Source: Bacteroidales bacterium UBA1181 (GTDB lineage: Bacteria; Bacteroidota; Bacteroidia; Bacteroidales; Paludibacteraceae). From it: a stretch of 64,000 nucleotides of DNA. This document shows, one piece after another, positions 1 through 8,275 of this stretch. The notes under the pieces were generated by a model. The model ran no database searches, was not told where the DNA came from, and was given only the letters and a program-made list of their open reading frames with translations. The position numbers and the translations under genes are program-made. Location of the stretch: positions 1 through 64,000 of the forward strand of contig DBYR01000011.1 of the NCBI GenBank assembly GCA_002310215.1, read 5' to 3'. Every line of letters begins with the position of its first letter. Position 1 is the first letter of the stretch.

Positions 1-74
1 TTCCCTCAAAGATCTCTCTTTTTCTTCGTCCCCCGTCCCTTTGGCGGGGTGCCTTTCCTGTTCGAAAGCGGGTG

Positions 75-82
75 CAAAAGTA
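75..82 (-). promoter_or_regulatory. Leftward -7 box for a gene off the left edge
   Basis: On the minus strand this reads TACTTTTG, an exact match to the Bacteroidota -7 consensus TAnnTTTG. It points to the left, and no start codon with a long frame follows before base 1, so it probably serves a gene whose body lies outside the window. Confidence 0.4.
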
Positions 83-357
83 CGGCGCTTCCGCTTACCC
101 ACCAAATCTTTTCGCATCTTTTTTTTTCAATATATCACAATAGCCTGTGTTTCAGCGAGAAAAATTTTCATAGGGATTCGTACCACCCCAACTACTTGTC
201 ACTGCCGTTCCAAAAGAGTGTCCAAAGTCCTCGCATAATCATTGTATTTCAAGACAATCGTTCCCAATAGCCACGCATCCTTCCCCGAAAGATATCCTCT
301 CCTAAAATCGTTTAAAGCCTAAACGAAAGCTGGCCATGAAGGGAGCCACGAAACATT
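83..357. other. Gene-free stretch
   Basis: Roughly 270 bases between the leftward promoter and the end of the flavin-reductase-like gene. The short frames here have no recognisable domain, and no convincing hairpin or repeat was seen. Confidence 0.4.
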
Positions 358-987
358 CTATTTCCTTTTCCAAGCCCCGATGACTTCGCCGATGTAGATG
401 GTGTGGATGCCTGCATTGGATTTGCCGTACCACTCCTTGGGGGTGTTGTTTCGGAAGTCCAGCTCCGCCTGATGCCAAGCGGTCATGGTCTCACACTCAA
501 GGACCATGGAGGCCTCCTCGTAGTATGGGGTACCGTGCTCAGTATAGGCTACATGCAGGTTAAGGGCAGCCGCCTTGTCTCCGTCACGACCGCTGTTGGA
601 ACCCATATATTTCCACACTTCCGGGTTATCGAACTGCATCACCGTGAAGCGAGGATATTTCTCCATGAATTCGTACGTATAGCGTGCGGGTGCGACATAG
701 ACAGTCACCGCCGGACGGTCATGTCCGAGGTAATTACCAATACCGCCCCACCCGATGGTCATCGCATTGCTCTGCGCCGTGTCGCCACAACAGAGGATAA
801 GGTTCTCCGTGAACCAACTGAAACCGTTCTTCTCAAACGATTCCTGCACATTGAAGGGGGTCAGTTCGCCTTGTCCCTCCGCCACGGCTTGGGGTTCCTC
901 CGCCACTGGGGTGCTCGTCTCTTCTTGTTTCGGCTGGGCACAGCCAATCATACACAGACTCAAAAAACCGATCATTAAATGTTTCAT
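358..987 (-). CDS. Flavin reductase-like domain lipoprotein
   Basis: The 209-residue product starts with an SPII signal and lipobox (SLCMIGC, Cys at about 16), so it is probably anchored in a membrane facing the periplasm. From about residue 42 on it resembles flavin-reductase-like (split-barrel FMN-binding) proteins: the segment with NAMTIGWGG followed by PAVTVYVAPARYTYEF is the typical 'open barrel' pattern of that family, and the C-terminal GEVIGAW also fits. FMN binding and reduction of an unknown partner is the family-level role; the substrate is unknown. A lipoprotein form is less usual than the cytoplasmic form. The gene stands alone with its own -7 box about 90 bases upstream. Confidence 0.75.
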   Translation of the reverse strand: MKHLMIGFLSLCMIGCAQPKQEETSTPVAEEPQAVAEGQGELTPFNVQESFEKNGFSWFTENLILCCGDTAQSNAMTIGWGGIGNYLGHDRPAVTVYVAPARYTYEFMEKYPRFTVMQFDNPEVWKYMGSNSGRDGDKAAALNLHVAYTEHGTPYYEEASMVLECETMTAWHQAELDFRNNTPKEWYGKSNAGIHTIYIGEVIGAWKRK

Positions 988-1075
988 GGTACAATGAATT
1001 TGAAGGCAGATACTAAGAATCCACCGCTTTTGTAAAATATTATCCGGAAATCAATTTACTTTAAATTTCACGATA

Positions 1076-1083
1076 CAAAAATA
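1076..1083 (-). promoter_or_regulatory. -7 promoter box for the flavin reductase-like gene
   Basis: Minus-strand TATTTTTG matches TAnnTTTG. The start codon at 987 lies about 80 bases downstream of the expected transcription start. No clear -33 TTTG is visible. Confidence 0.4.
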
Positions 1084-1107
1084 GATATTTCCACACAAAT
1101 TCAAAGA

Positions 1108-1280
1108 ATTTACTATTTAACTATTTACGATTTACTATTTAATGGATCGGGGAGATTTACTATTTAGCTATTTACGATTTACTATTAATGGAAGCGAGGT
1201 TATTTACTATTAAACTATTTACAATTTAATGGATTTGGGTGATTTACTATTTAGCTATTTACGATTTACTATTTTATTGA
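1108..1280. repeat. AT-rich tandem repeat, about four units
   Basis: The motif 'tttactattta-ctatttacgatttactattt' followed by a more variable tail (such as aatggatcgggga) recurs about four times with a period near 40-47 bases. It lies between the flavin reductase-like gene and the terminator of the DUF4374 gene, in a gene-free gap of about 420 bases. Units differ by small deletions, so it is an old repeat. It contains no reading frame. Confidence 0.7.
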
Positions 1281-1355
1281 TTTTAAGTAATTTATAATTA
1301 AAAACAAGCAAATCCACAACTCTTAACTCTTAATTCTCAACTCTTAACTTAAAAA

Positions 1356-1386
1356 AGGGATAAGAGAGAAGACCCCTCTTATCCCT
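1356..1386 (-). terminator. Terminator of the metal-uptake operon
   Basis: A perfect 11-bp stem (AGGGATAAGAG / CTCTTATCCCT) with a 9-base loop is followed on the minus strand by a T-run (1350-1355). It sits 20 bases after the DUF4374 stop. Confidence 0.8.
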
Positions 1387-1406
1387 CAAAACTAATTTCC
1401 CAAAAA

Positions 1407-2630
1407 TTATTTTTCAAAGCTGTAAAAGAACGAAGGGAACCCTGTAACCGTTATCAACTTAGTCTCGATGGCTCCAGTTTTAGGGTCATACGTGCAGAAA
1501 CCGTTGTATTCGTCGTTGGCGGATCCATAAACGATTTTCCCTTTGTGGATACCCATGGCGATACCATGTCCATTGGAATGAGGGAGTCCGTCGATCACCT
1601 TTACGGTTTTATTGTAGAGGTCAACGATCACAGGCGCACCCGTACGAGCGGTAAAGGTGTTGGTGTTCTCAGGATCTAAGCCCAACGCATACCCATAGGC
1701 ATACAGGATACCGTTGGAGGTGTACTGGCACTTCGCCAGGATGTTGAGGTAGTCGCACTTCAGTCCATCCACCTTCGTATTGGAGAGATTGAACGTATAG
1801 CTGGCGTCGAAATCCGTCTCACCCTTCTTGATGCGGGCGATACCTGCGTCAAGGCCAGGAATGTAACCGAAGGAGCCCACGCAATTGATGTAGAGGTCTC
1901 CGTTCTCGTCCTCGAAGATAGACTGGTTATCGATCGGACGGGTTGGTCCACAGATGCCGAGCGACGTGTTGCGGATCCGTTTGATGAAACTATCGTCCGA
2001 CACATTGTAGAGCGCCATCTCGATAGCGTTCTCCACCGGCATCCACTGTGAATTGTATTGTTCCAAAGCAACGTAGAGGATGTTGTCGCGGACATATATC
2101 GCACCCGGATAGGCGGAGACGCCCTCATTGTGGAGGGAAGAGAGGTCAATCCTAGAAATCTCCTTCATCGTGGATGGATTGAAGGCGATGATCAGGTCCA
2201 AACTCTGGCAACACACGTAAGCCTTCTCGGAGCTTGCCTCCACCACGATCGCCGCGCTCGAATTGGCAGGGAGCATCATCGAGCCCTTGAGCTCAAGCTG
2301 CTGCGAACCATTGAGGATGTAACGCTTCAGCTTCAACTCCGTTCCACCCATATAATCAGGGAAGAGATAGATGTTGCCGCTTGGACAGACACATGGATAG
2401 GAACCGAATCCGAGCGGTATAGCGTTCTTGTTATCGTAGTTGACACCACCGCTGAACGTGCTTATGGCCTGCAAATAACCACTTCCGCTATCACCGGACG
2501 GGTTAGTGACCGTTGTGGAGAAAAGGATCTTTCCTGCCGCAGAGAGTGAATCGGCCTCATCTTCTTCTTTATCACACGCAGTGAATATACCCGCGAAGGC
2601 CAATGATAATAATAAATACTTGGTTTTCAT
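1407..2630 (-). CDS. DUF4374-like beta-propeller lipoprotein
   Basis: The 407-residue product has a lipoprotein signal with lipobox FTAC (Cys at 19) followed by an acidic linker. The rest is rich in short beta-strand repeats with a propeller-like look and fits the DUF4374 family, whose members usually sit beside TonB-dependent receptors in Bacteroidota. The role is inferred: a surface or periplasmic lipoprotein that helps the receptor encoded just upstream, probably in metal, siderophore or haem uptake. It is the last gene of a four-gene leftward operon, 59 bases after the receptor, and is followed by a strong terminator. No enzyme motif is visible. Confidence 0.7.
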   Translation of the reverse strand: MKTKYLLLSLAFAGIFTACDKEEDEADSLSAAGKILFSTTVTNPSGDSGSGYLQAISTFSGGVNYDNKNAIPLGFGSYPCVCPSGNIYLFPDYMGGTELKLKRYILNGSQQLELKGSMMLPANSSAAIVVEASSEKAYVCCQSLDLIIAFNPSTMKEISRIDLSSLHNEGVSAYPGAIYVRDNILYVALEQYNSQWMPVENAIEMALYNVSDDSFIKRIRNTSLGICGPTRPIDNQSIFEDENGDLYINCVGSFGYIPGLDAGIARIKKGETDFDASYTFNLSNTKVDGLKCDYLNILAKCQYTSNGILYAYGYALGLDPENTNTFTARTGAPVIVDLYNKTVKVIDGLPHSNGHGIAMGIHKGKIVYGSANDEYNGFCTYDPKTGAIETKLITVTGFPSFFYSFEK

Positions 2631-2689
2631 CTGTTTAAATAACTATTGTTTATGTATAAAATTTAATTCGAAGTTCTTGTCGTTTCCTA

Positions 2690-4816
2690 TCATTTCATCA
2701 CATACCGCACCTTGAAAGAGAAGTTTCTGCCTGGAAGTGGGCGGTTGAGGTCTGAATAGACCTTCTGATCGGTCAGGTTCTTCACCTTGAAGGAGAGCGT
2801 CCAGCTATCCATCTTGAAGCTATGTTCGATTCCCGCATCGAAGGTGAAGGAGGTAGGGATTTTCCTATCCTGGTACTTGCTCATCTCGAAATCGTAGAAA
2901 TATTCGTGGATGTAGGAAGCGTCCACCAAGAAGCGGCTGTTCTGGTATTTCCCGCCGAACAGATTCTCCTTGTGCAGTTCGAGTCCGAAATTGGCAAGCA
3001 GATAAGGGATATTAGGCATCCGCTTATTGTAGGTCGGATTGGGTGCGGAGGAACCTGTTTCATGCTCACGCTTGTCGCGGAGGTCCTGATAGGTGGCGTT
3101 TGCGTAGAGGTAGAGCGCACGGGCGACATCCCCCTTGAACTCAAACTCGACGCCTTTGGTGCGCACGGTTCCGAAATTGGCGTAACGGGCCATGCAAGGA
3201 ATCATATCCGCTTGGTAACGGATCATGTCCTGCAACTCGTTGAGAAAATAATTTCCCTCGATCTCTATGAATCCATACTTATGGTTACGATGGTAAAGCA
3301 GTCCGGCGTTGAGTCCGTTGCACCGCTCCGGTCTGAGGTCTGTGGATGGGAGGATCGAGTATCCGTTGCCCACCAATTCCTCCGACGTGGGGATCCTCAC
3401 CTCCGAACTGAAAGACGCTTTCGCCAGCAACTTTTTGGTTAACTTATAGCGCAATGATTCGCTACCGCCCCAGTAGTTACGGTTCAGGCTGATATCCTTC
3501 GGACTGTTGATGAAGGTATACTCCAGCACCTTGGTGTCGGAAGAGAAGTTGAAGTTCTTGACGGTGGTGGCGCTCATGAATTTACCGTCGAACAGCGTCA
3601 GGTCGTAGGAGAAGCCCACGGTGAAGCTGGACATGCGGCTCGGGAAGCTCGTCTGATAGCCGAAAGAGAGGTCCATCAACTCATTCTCAGGTTTTTGTCT
3701 TGTCTGGGTGGCATAGAGGTTGAGGTTGAAGGTGCTATGCTTGTTCAGGAGATAGTTCAGATTCAGTTTGGAGACAACATCGTGGGTCCGATTGTCCGAA
3801 TCGGAAGCGTAGTTGCCTTGTTCCCCACCATAGGCGGAGACTGAATTATAGCGGTTGCCATCCCAGTCGTAGCGGTACTTGGCGGCATCATAAAGACCGT
3901 TTTGTCCATAACTATAGCAAGCGCTGAAATCGAAGTCGAGACCGTCGAACAGGAAATTGTCCCGCTTGAGCGTGATGGCGCCGATTCCGGCCTGCCCATG
4001 CGTGTACGCCTCACGGATGTCGAAGTCGATGCCTTGGATCTGCGCGTTCGTCGCCGTGTAGATGAGCTCCAGTTTAGCCTCGTCGAAGTACCATTTCGTG
4101 GCCTTGAGCGAGCCCCCGACCATGGCCTTCTTAAAGCGGTCGTGGTCACGTTTCACGACACGGTTGTCCAAGTTGGGCAGCTCCATCTCATAGCTGTTGT
4201 CGGAGTAGGTGAGCACACCGCCCAGACCGAACTGCAGACCCGTCTTATGGTTGTTGCGCTTGAAGGCGGAATTCAACTTGTGGGTGTTGAAGGAGGCTAT
4301 CTCATAGCTGGCATCCAAGTATACGGGCGGATATTCCTTGGTGACGACGTTCACCGCACCGCCCAAAGCGGAGCCTCCGAAGCGGTAAGGCACGATTCCC
4401 TTGTAAATCTCTATGCGTTCGATCATGTCGGTCGGCACATCATTCAGCGACATATAATCGCTCATCTGCCCGATGGCGGCCTCATCGATGTAGATACCCA
4501 TGCGCTTTCCTTCCAGACCACGCACCGAGATCCTCGAAGCACTGCCCACACCGCCCGTGTTGCGCACGGTAATGCCTGTCGTGCGGGCCAAGGCATCGTT
4601 GATATTGGTGGAAGTACCCTCCAACTGTTTGATGGAGAGGACCGATACGGGCATGGTCGCCTCACGCATCTCACGTATTTCGTTGCGTCCCACGATTGTC
4701 ACTTCATCCAATTCGATGTCGGGCAGATCGCTGGAATCTTGCGCATAAGCGTTCGCAAGCACCAACGACATCATCATCGCAATAAACCCTCTACTTGTTT
4801 TCAACTGCATGTTCAT
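2690..4816 (-). CDS. TonB-dependent outer-membrane receptor
   Basis: The 708-residue product has a signal peptide ending near residue 25 (ANAYA-QDSS), then a TonB box-like segment (ELDEVTIVGR), a plug domain with VRGLEGKRMGIYIDEAAI and ERIEIYKG, and a long beta-barrel ending in an aromatic/basic tail typical of outer-membrane insertion. It lacks the extended N-terminal carboxypeptidase-like domain of SusC proteins, so it belongs with metal, siderophore or haem receptors rather than glycan receptors. It lies between a ZIP transporter and a DUF4374 lipoprotein, which argues for uptake of a divalent metal or its chelate. The start at 4816 gives a good signal peptide; a second ATG lies two codons in. 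Confidence 0.9.
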   Translation of the reverse strand: MNMQLKTSRGFIAMMMSLVLANAYAQDSSDLPDIELDEVTIVGRNEIREMREATMPVSVLSIKQLEGTSTNINDALARTTGITVRNTGGVGSASRISVRGLEGKRMGIYIDEAAIGQMSDYMSLNDVPTDMIERIEIYKGIVPYRFGGSALGGAVNVVTKEYPPVYLDASYEIASFNTHKLNSAFKRNNHKTGLQFGLGGVLTYSDNSYEMELPNLDNRVVKRDHDRFKKAMVGGSLKATKWYFDEAKLELIYTATNAQIQGIDFDIREAYTHGQAGIGAITLKRDNFLFDGLDFDFSACYSYGQNGLYDAAKYRYDWDGNRYNSVSAYGGEQGNYASDSDNRTHDVVSKLNLNYLLNKHSTFNLNLYATQTRQKPENELMDLSFGYQTSFPSRMSSFTVGFSYDLTLFDGKFMSATTVKNFNFSSDTKVLEYTFINSPKDISLNRNYWGGSESLRYKLTKKLLAKASFSSEVRIPTSEELVGNGYSILPSTDLRPERCNGLNAGLLYHRNHKYGFIEIEGNYFLNELQDMIRYQADMIPCMARYANFGTVRTKGVEFEFKGDVARALYLYANATYQDLRDKREHETGSSAPNPTYNKRMPNIPYLLANFGLELHKENLFGGKYQNSRFLVDASYIHEYFYDFEMSKYQDRKIPTSFTFDAGIEHSFKMDSWTLSFKVKNLTDQKVYSDLNRPLPGRNFSFKVRYVMK

Positions 4817-4855
4817 CTTTGTCTAAAATTATCTAATTATTTTTCTATCAATAAA

Positions 4856-5626
4856 TTACAAATCCGCCCCAAAGGTTAAGGGGACTTGGTCCAGCACCAT
4901 CATCAGGGCAAAGCCCAAGGCGAATCCGATGGTGCCAAGGTTAGAATGTTTGCCCTGCGACGCCTCAGGGATGAGTTCCTCTATGACCACATAGAGCATG
5001 GCTCCGGCGGCGAAGCTGAGCAGATAGGGCATGGCCTTCGTGGCGAACGAGGCCAGCAGTATCACCAAGGCTCCCCCGATGGGCTCCACCACCCCGCTCA
5101 ACGTGCCTACGCCAAAGGCTTTGAGGCGGCTGTTGCCCGCGCTGCGGAGGGGCATCGATATGATGGCGCCTTCCGGGACGTTCTGGATCGCGATGCCCAA
5201 GGAGAGCGCCAACGCCTCCGCCATGCTGAACTGGGAGGATGAGGCCCCAGCGATCGCCACGCCCACCGCCATCCCTTCCGGAAAGTTATGGATGGTCACC
5301 GCCAACGCCAACATGGTGGTTCGGGAGAGTTTGCTCATGGGTCCCTCCTGCCCTCCCTTAGGATGCATGTGTGGAGTGGCTAGGTCGATCAGGAAGAGGA
5401 AGGCGAACCCTCCCAACAACGCTAATGTGATAGGCCCGATCTCCCCCATCTCAAGGGCAGGAATGATCAAAGACCAGACAGCGGCCGCCACCATCACACC
5501 AGAGGCGAAACCCAGCAACGCCTTCTGAGGCAGTTCGGGTATCTCTTTCTTCATGAAGAAGACAAAAGCCGCTCCTAATGTGGTGCCTAAAAACGGAATC
5601 AGCAGGGCTACGACGATGGCAGTCAT
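4856..5626 (-). CDS. ZIP-family divalent metal transporter
   Basis: This 256-residue inner-membrane protein has about eight hydrophobic segments. The two hallmark ZIP motifs are present: HNFPEGMAVG in the fourth helix and QNVPEGAIIS in the fifth, which provide the metal-binding His, Asn and Glu. A histidine-containing loop (HMHPKGG) lies between the third and fourth helices, where ZIPs usually carry their variable His loop. The family imports Zn2+, Fe2+ or Mn2+ into the cytosol. The gene is second in the operon, 17 bases behind the small membrane protein and 39 bases ahead of the receptor. Which metal is carried cannot be read from the sequence. Confidence 0.92.
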   Translation of the reverse strand: MTAIVVALLIPFLGTTLGAAFVFFMKKEIPELPQKALLGFASGVMVAAAVWSLIIPALEMGEIGPITLALLGGFAFLFLIDLATPHMHPKGGQEGPMSKLSRTTMLALAVTIHNFPEGMAVGVAIAGASSSQFSMAEALALSLGIAIQNVPEGAIISMPLRSAGNSRLKAFGVGTLSGVVEPIGGALVILLASFATKAMPYLLSFAAGAMLYVVIEELIPEASQGKHSNLGTIGFALGFALMMVLDQVPLTFGADL

Positions 5627-5643
5627 AAGTGCTCGTCGTTAGG

Positions 5644-6039
5644 TCATTGTCCCTTCATCTCACGACGTGAGAAGAGGAACAGATAGATGCCCGCCACGAT
5701 CATCACGGGATGGATCATCAACTGCACCGGATTGAACTCAGCGATGAGCTCCGACGCATGCAGGATATTGAGTACCATCATCAGGGTGGCAAGCACTAAG
5801 TTGATGAGACGCATCGTCTTGTTCGAACGATACTGCATGCATAAGAGCCCACACATCGGAATGAGGAATGATAGGCATATCATGAAGGCGATCATCCCCA
5901 CGGAGACTTCACCCGTCGCATCGGGCATCGCGATGCTCGCTCCCCAAAAGGCCGGCAACATGTCAGCCAACATGTGCATGGCGAAACCCACCATGATCAC
6001 TACCCACATAAATGACACTTTACTTATTTCTTTTTCCAT
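5644..6039 (-). CDS. Small four-helix membrane protein, metal operon
   Basis: The 131-residue protein has four predicted membrane helices (about residues 8-28, 45-68, 77-97 and 105-124). It has no signal peptide cleavage site and ends with a basic tail (SRREMKGQ), suggesting a cytoplasmic C-terminus. Histidine and methionine residues lie in or near the helices (MHMLADM, NILHASELI, LMIHPVM), which would suit a metal-linked role, but that is only inference. It is the first gene of the leftward ZIP/TonB operon. I do not recognise the family. Confidence 0.75.
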   Translation of the reverse strand: MEKEISKVSFMWVVIMVGFAMHMLADMLPAFWGASIAMPDATGEVSVGMIAFMICLSFLIPMCGLLCMQYRSNKTMRLINLVLATLMMVLNILHASELIAEFNPVQLMIHPVMIVAGIYLFLFSRREMKGQ

Positions 6040-6066
6040 GACTTATTATTTTAACCATTTGACTAT

Positions 6067-6080
6067 AATTGAATTCAATT
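6067..6080. promoter_or_regulatory. Palindrome, candidate metalloregulator operator
   Basis: AATTGAATTCAATT is a perfect 14-bp palindrome located 27 bases before the first gene of the metal operon and just downstream of its -7 box. A repressor bound here would block transcription. Assignment to a Fur/Zur-type regulator is a guess from the neighbouring genes. Confidence 0.45.
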
Positions 6081-6100
6081 TCCACTGAGTTTTTCGGGCG

Positions 6101-6108
6101 CAAAAGTA
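6101..6108 (-). promoter_or_regulatory. -7 promoter box of the metal-uptake operon
   Basis: Minus-strand TACTTTTG matches TAnnTTTG exactly. Transcription would start near 6094, giving a leader of about 55 bases that contains the palindrome at 6067-6080. Confidence 0.55.
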
Positions 6109-6353
6109 GAGGTTTGGCAGGCGGGCGGGAATCACCATAAATGAGTATTTTTAGGGGCTTATTCACCATTTTTGCGGGTCATGTCCATGCGCAGCCTCTC
6201 CTGCCTCCGCGAGGAAACATACCGAGGAAAGAGTCTCCGTGAAAGCGGGGGACAAAACAGACAGGCGGCCCCGAACCGTTTCCGTATTTTTTTTGTATCT
6301 TGCAAAGATTTTTTATGGATAGATTTATATTCAATCACAACAACCGACAGATC

Positions 6354-7094
6354 ATGAAGAAGATAATCACATGCTTATTGGCCACCTTAGGCCTGACGAC
6401 AGCCTGCAGCCAGCAGAAAACGGAGGAGGTGGATGTGTTTCAAACGAAGAGTGGCAAGAGCGTCACCTTCCATGCGCTGGTCCACGCCAGCATCCGCATC
6501 CAGTACGACGGCAAGGAGATTGAGATAGACCCGGTGTCCAAGCTGGGCGAGCGGACAATCCCCTACGCCACCATGTCCAAGGCGGATTATATCTTCGTGA
6601 CCCATGAGCACTTTGACCACTTCGACAAGGAGGCGATCGCCACGCTCTCTTCCGACAAGACCAAGCTCATCACCAACCAACGGTGCGCCGAGATGCTCGG
6701 CAAGGGCCAGGCGATGGCCAACGGAGAGACGCTCCGCCTAACGGATGACATCACGGTCGAGGCGGTTCCAGCCTACAACACCACGGAGGGCCACCAACAG
6801 TTCCACCCGAAAGGGAGGGACAACGGCTTCATCCTCACCATCGACGGACTGCGGATCTACATCGCCGGCGACACGGAGGACATCCCTGAAATGGCGGACA
6901 TCAAAGAAATAGACATCGCCTTCTTGCCTTGCAATCAACCCTATACGATGACGACCGACCAACTGGTGCGCGCGGCGAAGATAATCAAGCCAAAGGTGGT
7001 GTTCCCATACCACTACAGCCAAACGGACGTCAGCCAACTACCCGCCCAGTTGAAGGACGAGGGGATAGAGGTCCGCATCAGGCATTATGAGTAA
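6354..7094 (+). CDS. MBL-fold metallohydrolase lipoprotein (UlaG-like)
   Basis: The 246-residue product starts at the ATG at 6354, which gives a clean SPII signal with lipobox TTAC (Cys at about 18). An upstream ATG in the same frame would add a poorly hydrophobic leader. The metallo-beta-lactamase fold is marked by THEHFDHFD (HxHxDH), by AGDTED further on, and by a late HYSQ segment. Similarity is to the UlaG/YtkL-type branch that hydrolyses small esters, lactones or phosphodiesters. The substrate is unknown. As a lipoprotein it would act outside the cytoplasm, which is unusual for this branch. It is transcribed away from the metal operon. Confidence 0.85.
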   Translation: MKKIITCLLATLGLTTACSQQKTEEVDVFQTKSGKSVTFHALVHASIRIQYDGKEIEIDPVSKLGERTIPYATMSKADYIFVTHEHFDHFDKEAIATLSSDKTKLITNQRCAEMLGKGQAMANGETLRLTDDITVEAVPAYNTTEGHQQFHPKGRDNGFILTIDGLRIYIAGDTEDIPEMADIKEIDIAFLPCNQPYTMTTDQLVRAAKIIKPKVVFPYHYSQTDVSQLPAQLKDEGIEVRIRHYE

Positions 7095-7101
7095 CACCCC
7101 T

Positions 7102-7381
7102 TTACGAGACAAACTTCCTAACGCCTGACAATATTTTTTTGAATACAAAATATTCCACTACCGTAACCAGAGCCGATAATACCAAAGCGATAAGCGTTTT
7201 GATGACGTAGAGATTCATGCTGTACATCTATAGGCAGTTCTGAGAGTGATGACACTTCGGTAATTGTTGTGTCATTGGCTTGTTTGTCGATAAGCAAATA
7301 AGAGCTATCTGTTGCCATAACAAGATAGCGGCCGTATGCGGCTATCGAGTCGATAGCATACGAGCATTTATTATTTCTATG
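7102..7381 (-). pseudogene. Decayed partial copy of the membrane gene at 8276-8938
   Basis: Read leftward, this segment matches the last part of the intact gene at 8276-8938. It starts with AIDSIAAYGRYLVMATDSSY (intact: GIDSIAEYDQYIVMAADSSY), continues to LPIDVQ, then loses about 75 bases and resumes in another frame with LYVIKTLIALVLSALVT (intact: LYVIKVLLALALSALVT). The deletion and frameshift mean the protein cannot be made. The copy begins right at the end of the zeta-toxin-like gene, so the toxin module lies between the two copies. Confidence 0.75.
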
Positions 7382-7974
7382 ACATATGCAAATATATATC
7401 AGGAAAACGTCTTGAAAAATAATCAGGCAATTGTTCGCACATCAGCTGTGTTTCTCCATCCTCTATTTGGAGAAGATTTGTATATACCTCGTTATTTACA
7501 GAATTATCCACGAAAAGAATCCTATCAAAAAAAGAGTGGTAAAGATTCAAATTTTTGTATCCCTCCTTCCATTTCAAATCTATAGTTTCGTTGTCAACAA
7601 AATGTCCATGGAACTCTGATCTGACAAGGACTCTCTCCCTTGCGATTTCTTGATTGTCTAAACAAAAGAAAATCATGTTTAACGTATAACCCTGCTCTTT
7701 ATAGATTGTTGGCCAATGCAAGGGGAAAGTGTCAAAATTCGTTTCATAACAAAAATCCAGTTTATGGTTCAATGATTCTTTTACTTGCTCCTCGAACAAT
7801 TGCGTAGTCATATTCCTCGCCATCTCGTCTCTAAACTCACACTCTTGCAAAGAAGAATATATGCAGATAAACTTTGTCATAGTCAAAAGAGACAAGACCC
7901 TCTCTCAGGAAAGAAGAAGCAAACGTGGACTTTCCCGACCCGTTACAGCCAGCTATTACAGTAAGTGTCGGCAT
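7377..7974 (-). pseudogene. Zeta-toxin-family kinase, frameshifted
   Basis: The reading starts at 7974 with a P-loop (AGCNGSGKSTFA) and runs to KVYLHI near 7859, then meets a stop. The remainder continues in another frame (SSLQECEFRDEMARN to the stop at 7377) and shows the family segments CYETNFDT, LHWP and FVDN. The simplest cause is loss of one TA in the run CATATATT near 7855-7862. Family members are AAA-type kinases related to zeta toxin (UDP-GlcNAc kinase) and are usually about 195-200 residues, the length this gene would have if repaired. It overlaps the stop of the putative antitoxin gene by one base. A sequencing error cannot be excluded. Confidence 0.75.
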
Positions 7975-8138
7975 TAATACCCTTTGATTTTTTTGTTAGA
8001 GAGTCGGTTCTCCCGTTTTCTTATGGCATAAAGTTCATTACGAGGGATCACTATGCTGTTGAGTATTTCCTTCGCTTTACTCATCTGAAGAGCAATAGGC
8101 ACTCCGGTGATGATTCTATCCTTGGCATTTGTTGTCAT
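7974..8138 (-). CDS. Putative antitoxin of the zeta-like module
   Basis: This 54-residue, basic, probably alpha-helical protein has no recognised DNA-binding motif. Its stop codon and the toxin start overlap in TAATG, which indicates translational coupling. A match to TAnnTTTG lies about 35 bases upstream. Small proteins immediately before zeta-like toxins in Bacteroidota commonly act as the partner, so antitoxin is inferred from position, size and coupling, not from a motif. The C-terminal half (IPRNELYAIRKRENRLSNKK) is strongly charged. Confidence 0.55.
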   Translation of the reverse strand: MTTNAKDRIITGVPIALQMSKAKEILNSIVIPRNELYAIRKRENRLSNKKIKGY

Positions 8139-8171
8139 ATACTACGTTTTTCATTGTCAATCTTCTAAACA

Positions 8172-8179
8172 CAAAAATA
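8172..8179 (-). promoter_or_regulatory. -7 promoter box of the zeta-like module
   Basis: Minus-strand TATTTTTG matches TAnnTTTG. It predicts transcription starting near 8165, a leader of about 27 bases before the putative antitoxin. Confidence 0.45.
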
Positions 8180-8275
8180 ATCACATCACATCAAAACACC
8201 AACCTGTAACTAAAAAATATTCTCTAAGTTCCAATCAAAGCAAAAATATTTATTTTACCTGTAATATGGTCCTTC

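Noticed and set aside
41..270. Two short rightward frames at the left edge
   Set aside because: No domain, overlapping each other, and they cross a leftward promoter box.
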